A DNA stretch of 64,000 nucleotides. It comes from Paraburkholderia tagetis (GTDB lineage Bacteria; Pseudomonadota; Gammaproteobacteria; Burkholderiales; Burkholderiaceae). A program made the position numbers and the translations under genes. The DNA lies in contig NZ_JAKLJA010000020.1 of the NCBI RefSeq assembly GCF_022213065.1, forward strand, positions 62,001-126,000, written 5' to 3'. Of this stretch, positions 25,649 through 32,926 are shown in pieces. Position 1 is the stretch's first letter. Each line of letters starts with the position of its first letter. Under the pieces are notes generated by a model. It was given only the letters and a program-made list of their open reading frames with translations. It searched no databases and was not told where the DNA came from.

Positions 25649-25879
25649 CTACTGTAGTTCGTACTTGGCGGCATGCTTGATCGAAAACGACTGCGCGAAG
25701 TTATCGTTGTCGAACGGGTGACCGGCCAGGTTGTTGCCGTAGCCGAGGCCCGCTTCCGAAAGCGGCGCCAGGTACTGGTTCATCGAGTCCGGGCGAGCCA
25801 TACAGGGTTACGCTGCTTTGCGCGTGTGCGCTCATTGCAAATGCCCCGAGAACGCCTGCGACGATAAAGGTTTTTTCAT
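25649..25879 (-). pseudogene. Chimeric remnant: porin signal peptide joined to an unrelated C-terminal fragment
   Basis: On the minus strand from 25879, ATG-AAA-AAA-CC lacks one base relative to the usual porin start (MKKTF), so the ATG is out of frame with the following TFIVAGVLGAFAMSAHAQSS and VTLYG, a textbook Burkholderia porin signal peptide and first strand. Directly after LYG the sequence switches (near 25796) to another frame reading RPDSMNQYLAPLSEAGLG, NNLAGHPFDNDNFAQSF and IKHAAKYELQ before a TAG at 25649. That tail lacks the porin C-terminal Phe and seems to come from another secreted protein. A deletion plus a frameshift explain it. Not expressed as a normal protein. Confidence 0.75.
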
Positions 25880-26537
25880 GTTTATAACGCCGGACTGTAC
25901 TTGGGAATCTCACGAGGAACGATTGCTGCGGTTCCTTTGGTCTGTGCAATACGTTTTCAGAACTGGAATGGCCGTATTGATTTTATAAGCTCCTGCCTGG
26001 AAAGGTTTTTTCTGAATGGTTAAGAGGCGCGACAAAGCGCCAATTCGAGACCATGTTGTGTGCGTGCGACGTTCGTAACTGGCTTATTGGGCGTGCACAA
26101 GCGCCAGAACGACCTTTATTGCAGGATATTTCGGCTGGTTTGTGAAAGGCACTGTTCCGGTTTGTGATGTCTATAAATGTGCATTCTGGAGTTACAATTT
26201 GCTCAGCCCTCGACCAAGGGTGGTCTTTTTCATCTTTATACGCGGCTCTCGGGCCGCGTTTTTTTTTGACTATCGTTATACGGACGCTTCTAGTTAAATT
26301 TCAGGCGTGAAAGACAGTATTGCGAAAAGTGGCGCTGGACATGGTGCCGCATTTGAACCTGCGTGCGTCGCGACCTTTTTTAAAAGGCCGCTTTAAAGGG
26401 TCGATCAAATCGCAATCCCGGCGATTGGTGGCGAGATGAAAATGGCCTCGGAAGGAGGGTGCGACCGCTGGTTGGGCGCTTGCGGTTAAAATTCTGCCCC
26501 TGCCCGTGACGTAACGCGGCAGTCTTCGCAGAACCCG
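25880..26537. other. Intergenic region; possible small RNA near its middle
   Basis: About 660 bp, A/T-richer than average, with no coding-like ORF. A TATAAA box (26171-26176) is followed by about 80 nt ending at the terminator 26240-26267; this short unit could be a small RNA. The left part probably held the promoter of the decayed porin gene. Confidence 0.35.
26240..26267 (+). terminator. Rho-independent terminator of an unassigned transcript
   Basis: ACGCGGC-TCTCGG-GCCGCGT (7-bp stem) followed by nine T residues. No gene ends upstream on this strand for about 2 kb, so it probably ends a short non-coding transcript. Confidence 0.75.
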
Positions 26538-27086
26538 ATGGAAACCGCCATGACCGATTCTTCGCCCGCCGTCTCTTCCGCAGACACTTCCGAGGATACT
26601 TTTCAGGATCCGGGCGCCGACTCGTCCGAAGTGATCCAGGACCCCCGCCTGTGGCACAAGGACGGCTGGATGGCGCGCGTCATCAAGAACGAGGACGACG
26701 ACGGCTGGGCCGTCGAAATGATCAAGGACGGCGAGCCGGAGCCCGCGCTGGTCGGCCCGTGGACCATGGGCCGCGACAAGAAAAATCCGAAGCCGCTCGA
26801 CACCTCGGCGTTCAATACGCTCGTGAAAACCGCGTCCGAAGTCTTGCGCCGCCACGAGCAGCAATTGCATGCGATGCTGCACAAGCGCGTGGGCCTGCGC
26901 ACCGGCGACGGCGACATCGACGTGACCCTCGATATCGTGCCCGACGAATACGAGCCCTATGCGGTGCTCACGGCACTCGACGCGTTTGGCGAGCAGATCG
27001 CGCAGGTGCGCGTCGCGCCCACCTTCAAGCTGACCAAGGCGCGCGCCGAATCGTGGGCCGAAGGCGGCTTCGGCCGCATCGATTGA
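26538..27086 (+). CDS. Conserved-looking acidic cytoplasmic protein of unknown function
   Basis: 182 residues; not recognised. The N-terminus is Ser/Asp-rich and probably disordered (TDSSPAVSSADTSEDTF), followed by a compact region: LWHKDGWMARVIKNEDDDGWAVEMIKDG and later LHAMLHKRVGLRTGDGDIDV and PYAVLTALDAFGEQIAQVRV. No signal peptide or membrane helix. Codon bias is typical of the genome. The start is either 26538 or an ATG four codons later (26550). It is convergent with the secreted protein at 27106. Confidence 0.8.
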   Translation: METAMTDSSPAVSSADTSEDTFQDPGADSSEVIQDPRLWHKDGWMARVIKNEDDDGWAVEMIKDGEPEPALVGPWTMGRDKKNPKPLDTSAFNTLVKTASEVLRRHEQQLHAMLHKRVGLRTGDGDIDVTLDIVPDEYEPYAVLTALDAFGEQIAQVRVAPTFKLTKARAESWAEGGFGRID

Positions 27087-27105
27087 CGTAAGGCGAGCGG
27101 GGCGC

Positions 27106-27540
27106 TCAGTCCTGCTGGCAGAAAATTGCGGTCAGCAGCGGCCCGGCATGATAGACGATGGCGGTGTTGCCAACCGCGTCGAGCGCCGCTTGCACCCTGC
27201 CTTGCGTGGCCACGACCACCGCGCCATACGCCGACCGGGCGATCGGCTTGCCGCTGCCGGTCTGGAAGAGCGGGTCGTTTTGCTGGAAGCCCACGATCGC
27301 GAACACGTTGAAGCCGTAGGCAGTCAGTTGCTGGCCGTGCGCCGGCCAGAACGCGTTGATCGAATTGCTTTCGACCTTCATGGGCTTGGCGTCGATCAGC
27401 TTCTGGTCGATGAGTCCCGAGATGAAGTCGTGTGCCGATTCCTTGCAGGTCAGCGAATCGTCGAGCGCTGCGGCATGGCCGGTGAGCGGTACGAACGACA
27501 GCGCCCCGAGCAGAAAAGCAGCAAAAGTAAGACGTTTCAT
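27106..27540 (-). CDS. Small secreted protein of unknown function
   Basis: 144 residues. A Sec signal peptide (MKRLTFAAFLLGALSFVPLTGHAAA, cleavage near HAA) precedes about 120 mature residues with two cysteines (LTCKESAH and the C-terminal IFCQQD) that could form a disulfide. The region FNVFAIVGFQQNDPLFQTG followed by GAVVVATQGRVQAAL looks like an alpha/beta fold. It is divergent from the phospholipid-type operon at 27792. No function recognised. Confidence 0.8.
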   Translation of the reverse strand: MKRLTFAAFLLGALSFVPLTGHAAALDDSLTCKESAHDFISGLIDQKLIDAKPMKVESNSINAFWPAHGQQLTAYGFNVFAIVGFQQNDPLFQTGSGKPIARSAYGAVVVATQGRVQAALDAVGNTAIVYHAGPLLTAIFCQQD

Positions 27541-27791
27541 TGAAATTCTGGCGAGTAGGCTGCGCTGATGCCCGGCATTCCCATGCGATGCCCGGGGGCC
27601 GGAGCGAAGGGTTGCACTCTACGCGGGTTCGGGCGAACTTGCTGCCGGCGCCGCAGGGGCGATGCATCTCGCGGCCCATGCAGTGGTCCATGCAGCGGCC
27701 CGTGCACGATGCGGCCCCGCTCCCTTTCAATTTCGATTCGGTGGCCGGAAAACCTGCAAGTTTTCTGGAAGCCGTATATTATTTCCCGATT

Positions 27792-28502
27792 ATGACTGGA
27801 AAAGACAAACCTGCCAAACCGGCTCCGCGAGCGGTGCCGCAGCCGCGCACATGGGACGCGCGCGCAGCGCGCTGGCTCGTGACGCCGCTCGTGCCTACCT
27901 GCGTCACCCCCAACCATCTGACCACACTGCGCCTGCTGATTGGGCTTGTTGGCGCCTTCTATCTGGCGCACGGCGACTTTCTCCACGTCAATATTGGCGC
28001 ATTTCTGATTGTTTTGTCGAATTTCGTTGATCACACGGATGGCGAGCTCGCGCGGATCAGCGGTAAAACCAGTCGTATCGGCCATTTCTACGATCTCGCT
28101 GCCGATGCGGTGACGACCGTTCTGCTGTTTCTCGGCATGGGTTACGGGCTCGGTGCCGCAGCGGCCGCAGCCGGGGCTCCCGCGACCGAATGGCGGGTGC
28201 CGCCCGTGGTGCTCGGCGGCGTTGCCGGCGTGGCGGTTGCCGTGATCTTCTTTCTGCGCATGCGCATCGAGGAAATGGCGGGCAAGGCCGGCACCCAGCA
28301 GGCGTTCGTCGGCGGCTTCGAAACGGAAGACGTGCTCTATCTGTTGCCGCTCGTCACGCTCACCGGAATCGTCGCGCCGTTCGTCGTGGCGGCCTCCATT
28401 GGCGCGCCGCTCTTCGCCGTCTACGTGGTGCTCGACTACTGGCGCGTCACGCGCCGCGCGAGTTCGGGCAAGGAAACCAGTCAGGTCTGGATCAGCAGAT
28501 GA
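27792..28502 (+). CDS. CDP-alcohol phosphatidyltransferase family enzyme
   Basis: 236 residues, about six membrane helices. The family motif is complete: Asp80, Asp83, Gly84, Ala87, Arg88, Gly97, Asp101 and Asp105 in the D-x2-DG-x2-AR-x8-G-x3-D-x3-D spacing. Such enzymes move a phospho-alcohol from a CDP-alcohol to an acceptor alcohol (phosphatidylglycerol-phosphate synthase, phosphatidylinositol synthase, DIPP synthase). The next genes overlap by 4 bp and the fourth gene is a nucleotidyltransferase that could make the CDP-linked donor. The substrate is unknown. The ATG at 27792 gives a typical length; an upstream frame is open but not coding-like. Confidence 0.9.
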   Translation: MTGKDKPAKPAPRAVPQPRTWDARAARWLVTPLVPTCVTPNHLTTLRLLIGLVGAFYLAHGDFLHVNIGAFLIVLSNFVDHTDGELARISGKTSRIGHFYDLAADAVTTVLLFLGMGYGLGAAAAAAGAPATEWRVPPVVLGGVAGVAVAVIFFLRMRIEEMAGKAGTQQAFVGGFETEDVLYLLPLVTLTGIVAPFVVAASIGAPLFAVYVVLDYWRVTRRASSGKETSQVWISR

Positions 28503-29320
28503 GTGTGCAAGCAGAAGAAGAACAAGTTGCGCCCGCCCGTATGGCTGGCGGGCAGGCCGCCGGGCCGGACATCGCGATCGGTCGCGCGCTGGGCAAGCTG
28601 GATGCCGGTCAGTTGCGCGACGAATACATGAGTCAGGGCTCGTTCCTCTATCTCTCCGAATTCCTGCCTCCCGACGCGACGCAGCGGCTCGTCGACGCCG
28701 CCAATGCGCTCATGCCCGAGGTCAATCGCAATTTCATTCCGGGCCACAAGGCCGGCGGCAGCGTGAGCCGTCACACGATCGACCGCTTGCAGCCATATAT
28801 CGCGGAACTGTACCGCTCGCCGAAGCTCATTGCGTGGCTCGAAAAGATCACGGGCGACCGGCTCCAGCTTTCGCCCGAAAACGATCCGCACGCCTACGCG
28901 CTCTATTACTACACGCGCGCGGGCGATCATATCGGCTGGCATTACGACACCTCGTATTACGACGGCCGCCGCTATACCGTGCTGTTCGGCGTGATCGACG
29001 AGTCGTCGTGCATTCTCGATTATGAGTTGCACACGCGCGACGACAGCAGGCCCGACGAACCGGGCGCCGTGCAATATCCGCCGGGCGCGCTCGTGCTGTT
29101 CGACGGCGACAAGCTGCGCCATCGCGTGACACCTAGCCGCGATGGCGAGGTGCGCGTCTCGCTCACGTTCGAGTACGTGACGAATCCCAACATGCGCCCG
29201 TGGCGGCGCTTCATCTCGAACATGAAGGACGCCATCGCGTACTTCGGTTTTCGCCAGGTGTTCCGCAAGGCGCTCCAGTCTGCGCGTGCCGGTGGCGGCA
29301 AGGCCGGAGGGTCAGTGTGA
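28499..29320 (+). CDS. 2-oxoglutarate/Fe(II)-dependent oxygenase (prolyl-4-hydroxylase-like fold)
   Basis: 273 residues. The iron site is visible as the HxD of GWHYDTSYYDG and the distal His of KLRHRVTPS; the Arg about ten residues later (EVRVSLTF) would bind 2-oxoglutarate. RRYTVLFGVIDESS is the intervening strand. Its ATG overlaps the preceding stop (ATGA), so it is translated with the CDP-alcohol enzyme. Because the neighbours handle CDP-alcohols and lipids, it may hydroxylate a lipid head group, acyl chain or the alcohol precursor. A protein substrate is the alternative. Confidence 0.85.
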   Translation: MSVQAEEEQVAPARMAGGQAAGPDIAIGRALGKLDAGQLRDEYMSQGSFLYLSEFLPPDATQRLVDAANALMPEVNRNFIPGHKAGGSVSRHTIDRLQPYIAELYRSPKLIAWLEKITGDRLQLSPENDPHAYALYYYTRAGDHIGWHYDTSYYDGRRYTVLFGVIDESSCILDYELHTRDDSRPDEPGAVQYPPGALVLFDGDKLRHRVTPSRDGEVRVSLTFEYVTNPNMRPWRRFISNMKDAIAYFGFRQVFRKALQSARAGGGKAGGSV

Positions 29321-30327
29321 GTCGTGTGGCCATTCTGCTGTTGTCGATCGGCACGGCACTCTTCATTGCACTGCTCGCATGGCAGGGGCTCGGCTCGGTG
29401 ACGGGCGCGCTCGCGGCGGCAGGTTGGGGGCTGGCGCTGGTCGCCGCGTTCCACGTCGTGCCGCTCGCGCTCGATGCGGGCGCGATCGCCGTGCTGTTTC
29501 GCAAGAGCGAACAGGTCGACCAGCGCGATGCGCTGCTCGCACGCTGGAGCGGCGAGTCCGTGAACAGTCTGCTGCCGGCGGGGCAGATCGGCGGTCCGGT
29601 TGTCATGGTGCGTCAGCTCGCGCAGCGCGGCATGGCCATGCGCGACGCAGCCGCGGCCATCACGGTGAGCACGACGTTGCAGGCGCTCGCACAAATCGTC
29701 TTCGCGGTGTTCGGCATCGTGCTCTTCTCGGTCTACGCCGCGAACGACGCGCCGCGCGATCTCGGCGTGGCCGCGCTGATTGCCACCGGCGTGCTCGGCG
29801 GCCTCATCGGGCTGTTCTATTTCGCGCAGCGCCGCGGGTTGTTCGGCCGCGTGCTGCGTCTCGCTTCGAAAGTGTTCGGCAAGCGCGACTGGTCGTCGCT
29901 CACCACGCGCGCCGACGCTATCGATGCCGCCGTCAAGGCGCTCTATGCCGATCGCGCCCGCACGGCGGCCAGCTTCGCGCTGAGCTTCGTGGGCTGGCTC
30001 GTCGGCACCGTGGAGGTGTGGCTCGCGCTGCGCTTTCTCGGTCATCCCGTCGGCTGGGTCGATGCGCTGTTGCTTGAAAGCATCGGCCAGGCCATTCGCG
30101 GCGCGGCTTTCGCCATTCCGGGCTCGCTCGGCGTGCAGGAGGGTGGCTATCTGCTGCTCGCGCCGCTCGTCGGCCTGCCGCCCGAGGCGGCGCTCGCACT
30201 CTCGCTCGCCAAGCGCGCGAGAGAGATCCTGCTCGGTCTGCCGGGCCTGCTTTATCTGCATATCAGCGAACGTAGCTGGCAACGCCGGCGCGCCGTGCGC
30301 GTGCCCGCTGTCGAAGTCGCCGATTGA
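29317..30327 (+). CDS. HpnL/LPG-synthase-TM-family membrane protein (putative lipid flippase)
   Basis: 336 residues from a GTG that overlaps the previous stop (GTGA) with GGAGGG just upstream. About eight hydrophobic helices, with conserved blocks SVNSLLPAGQIGGPVVMVRQLAQRG (shortened: NSLLPAGQIGG) and AIPGSLGVQEGGYLLLAP, typical of the HpnL branch of the lysylphosphatidylglycerol-synthase transmembrane family. HpnL-type proteins sit in hopanoid clusters; relatives in MprF flip lipids. Here its partners suggest transfer of the product of this operon across the inner membrane. Transport is inferred. Confidence 0.85.
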   Translation: MSRVAILLLSIGTALFIALLAWQGLGSVTGALAAAGWGLALVAAFHVVPLALDAGAIAVLFRKSEQVDQRDALLARWSGESVNSLLPAGQIGGPVVMVRQLAQRGMAMRDAAAAITVSTTLQALAQIVFAVFGIVLFSVYAANDAPRDLGVAALIATGVLGGLIGLFYFAQRRGLFGRVLRLASKVFGKRDWSSLTTRADAIDAAVKALYADRARTAASFALSFVGWLVGTVEVWLALRFLGHPVGWVDALLLESIGQAIRGAAFAIPGSLGVQEGGYLLLAPLVGLPPEAALALSLAKRAREILLGLPGLLYLHISERSWQRRRAVRVPAVEVAD

Positions 30328-30348
30328 TTTTTTTCTCCCAAGGAACGC

Positions 30349-31128
30349 ATGCGCGCCATCATTCTCGCGGCAGGCCTCGGCCTGCGCCTTCAGCAACCCG
30401 CTGGAGAACAGTTTCCGAAATGTCTGCTGCAATTCGAAGGCGTGACGCTGCTCGAACGCCATCTGCAGATGCTCGAGTCGGCGGGTGTCACCGAAGTTGT
30501 GCTCGCGCTCGGCTTCCAGCCGGAACTGGTCGAGGCCGAACTCAAGCGCATTGGCTGGCCGCATGAGGTCGAGGTGGTGCTCAATCCGCGCTTCGACCTG
30601 GGCAGCGTGCTCACGGTGCATCGCACGGCGCAAGCGCTCACGCGTGGCGGCGACGTGCTGCTGATGGACGCCGACGTGCTCTACGACGAGCGCGTATTCG
30701 CACCGCTCGTGGCGGGCGAGGCGCCGGCCAACCGCCTGTTGATCGACCGCGACTTCGAGGCCGGCGACGAGCCCGTGAAGCTGTGCCTGCGCGATGGCGT
30801 GCCTGTCGAGCTGCGCAAGCAACTGGCGGTCGGACTGCAATACGACACGATCGGCGAATCGGTGGGTTTCTTCCGCCTGAACGAAACGACGGCGCGCCGC
30901 TTTGCGCAGATCGTCGAGGGCTATGTCGATACGGATCGTGCGAACATGCCGCACGAAGAAGCACTGCGCGATTTGCTGCTCGAACGCGGCAGCGAATTCG
31001 AAATCGCAGACGTCACCGGCGCGCCGTGGATCGAAATCGACTTCCCGAACGACGTGACGCGCGCCACGCAAGAAGTGCTTCCGCAATTGGCACCGGTCGT
31101 GAGCCGATTGAAGCAGACGGCGGTTTGA
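30349..31128 (+). CDS. Nucleotidyltransferase (sugar-/choline-phosphate cytidylyltransferase-like)
   Basis: 259 residues. GT-A-type nucleotidyltransferase: MRAIILAAGLGLRL, then FPKCLLQF (substrate Lys) and the metal site LLMDADVLYD near residue 105. It resembles LicC-like phosphocholine and inositol-phosphate cytidylyltransferases. With the CDP-alcohol phosphatidyltransferase in the same operon it would supply CDP-X; a two-part enzyme of this kind exists as a fusion in CDP-inositol/DIPP synthesis. The nucleotide (CTP) is inferred from that pairing. It starts 21 bp after the HpnL-like gene; a large terminator follows. Confidence 0.87.
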   Translation: MRAIILAAGLGLRLQQPAGEQFPKCLLQFEGVTLLERHLQMLESAGVTEVVLALGFQPELVEAELKRIGWPHEVEVVLNPRFDLGSVLTVHRTAQALTRGGDVLLMDADVLYDERVFAPLVAGEAPANRLLIDRDFEAGDEPVKLCLRDGVPVELRKQLAVGLQYDTIGESVGFFRLNETTARRFAQIVEGYVDTDRANMPHEEALRDLLLERGSEFEIADVTGAPWIEIDFPNDVTRATQEVLPQLAPVVSRLKQTAV

Positions 31129-31172
31129 CCGCGAGCTGAGCGGCGTTTTTCGCCGCCGCCATGACCCTATGA

Positions 31173-31240
31173 AAGGGCCGCGAAGTCCGTTGCCGCATGA
31201 GTGCGGCGGCGAGCTGCGCGGCCCTTGTGCTTTTTTCGGC
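31173..31240 (+). terminator. Terminator of the phospholipid-type operon
   Basis: An outer stem AAGGGCCGCG (31173-31182) with CGCGGCCCTT (31217-31226) encloses an inner GCCGCA/TGCGGC stem and is followed by GTGCTTTTTT. A smaller CGGCG-TTTTT-CGCCG hairpin (31140-31155) precedes it. Confidence 0.8.
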
Positions 31241-31354
31241 ACCCCTGGCATTTTTTGTGCGCTGCTTCATCTGTTGCGGCCACACCGTTTTCGGCAACAC
31301 GGTGCCATAATGGCAGCTTTACGCCATCAGCCACGCTGATTGTCGTTCCTGCCC

Positions 31355-32758
31355 ATGCCCCTTGCTCTCGGCACTTTCATCGTTCCGCTCATCGTCGCGT
31401 GCTCGATGTTCATGGAGAACGTGGACGCGACGGTCATCGTCACATCGCTCCCCGCGATGGCCCGCGATCTCGGCCAGAGCCCCATCACCCTCAAACTCGC
31501 CGTCACGAGCTATGTGATCGGGCTGGGCGTGTTCATTCCGATTTGCGGCTGGGTGGCCGACCGTTTCGGCTCGCGCAACGTGTTTCGCACCGCCATCGGC
31601 ATTTTCATGGCGGGCTCGCTGCTGTGCGCTGCGTCCAGATCGCTCGAAATGTTCGTGGCGGCGCGCTTCGTGCAAGGCATCGGCGGCGCGATGATGGTGC
31701 CGGTGGGGCGCATCATCATCTTCCGCTCGCTGCCCAAGTCGGACTTCATTCGCGCCGTCAACTATCTCACCGTGCCGGCCTTGCTCGGTCCCGTGATGGG
31801 GCCGCCGCTCGGCGGTTTCATCACGACGTATCTGCACTGGCGGCTGATTTTCTTCGTCAACATTCCGATTGGTGTGCTCGGCATCTGGCTCGCGAACCGG
31901 CACATTGCGAACATGCACGAGGAGCATCCGGGGCCGCTCGACGGGTTCGGCTTCATCCTCTCCGCGGGCGGCGCGTCGCTCTTCATGCTCGGGCTCTCGC
32001 TCGTGGGCGGAGCGCTGGTTTCCAATGCGAAAGCCGTGACGATGTGCGTGGTTGGGGCGCTTCTGCTGGGCGGCTACTGGCTCTACGCGCAACGCGCCGA
32101 GCGGCCGGTTCTCGATCTGAAACTTTTGCGCATTCCGAGTTTCAACGCCAGCGTGGCGGGCGGGTCGCTGTTTCGTATCGGCCTTGGCGCCGTGCCGTTC
32201 CTGTTGCCGCTCACATTGCAGGAAGGGCTCGGCATGACGGCGTTCGTTTCGGGCGCCATCACTTGCGCGTCGGCATTCGGCTCGATCTTCATGAAATCCG
32301 TCGTCTCGCACGTGCTCGGCCGCTTCGGCTTTCGCCGCACCTTGATCGTCAACGCCGCGCTTGCGGGCGTGTCCATCGGCATATATGGGCTGTTCACGCC
32401 GGGCACGCCCGTATGGCTCATCTGGCTCGTGGTGCTGTTGGGCGGCGTGTTTCCTTCGCTACAGTTCAGCGGGCTCAATTCGCTTGCTTACGCCGATATT
32501 CCGACCAGGGACATTGGCCGCGCCACCAGCGTCGCCAGCGTGATCCAGCAGGTTTCGCTGGGCCTCGGCGTGACCATCGCGGGGATCGTGCTGCAAGTTT
32601 CGCATCAGATACAGGGGCATTCGACCATCGTGTGGTCCGACTTCTGGCCGGCGTTCTTCGTTGTAGGGCTCTTTTCCGTGGCGTCGATTCCGGTAACGAT
32701 GCGTTTGCCCGCCAATGCGGGCGAGGAAATCGCGCGCGGACGGCGCGGGCAAAGCTGA
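31355..32758 (+). CDS. MFS drug:H+ antiporter, DHA2 (EmrB/QacA-like)
   Basis: 467 residues, about 14 membrane helices, matching the DHA2 size class. Motifs: NVDATVIVTSLPAMARDL (motif D1), GWVADRFGSRN (motif A, loop 2-3) and PALLGPVMGPPLGGF (antiporter motif C). Exports lipophilic drugs or metabolites using the proton gradient. No membrane fusion partner is adjacent. The ATG at 31355 is used; an in-frame TTG at 31340 is possible. The next gene (ggt) begins 168 bp downstream. Confidence 0.9.
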   Translation: MPLALGTFIVPLIVACSMFMENVDATVIVTSLPAMARDLGQSPITLKLAVTSYVIGLGVFIPICGWVADRFGSRNVFRTAIGIFMAGSLLCAASRSLEMFVAARFVQGIGGAMMVPVGRIIIFRSLPKSDFIRAVNYLTVPALLGPVMGPPLGGFITTYLHWRLIFFVNIPIGVLGIWLANRHIANMHEEHPGPLDGFGFILSAGGASLFMLGLSLVGGALVSNAKAVTMCVVGALLLGGYWLYAQRAERPVLDLKLLRIPSFNASVAGGSLFRIGLGAVPFLLPLTLQEGLGMTAFVSGAITCASAFGSIFMKSVVSHVLGRFGFRRTLIVNAALAGVSIGIYGLFTPGTPVWLIWLVVLLGGVFPSLQFSGLNSLAYADIPTRDIGRATSVASVIQQVSLGLGVTIAGIVLQVSHQIQGHSTIVWSDFWPAFFVVGLFSVASIPVTMRLPANAGEEIARGRRGQS

Positions 32759-32926
32759 TCTGTCCAGCCGACTTCGCTTCTGCTTGCGCGGGGGAAGGCT
32801 ATCGGCGGATGGCCTGATCGCAAACGATTTCTGCGCGTGCTATAAGCGCAGGATCCGGGCTGAAAGTCGCTTGAAGCGCCGGGTCACAAGCTGGTGCTCG
32901 ATGAACCGAATCATGGAGGTCACTCA

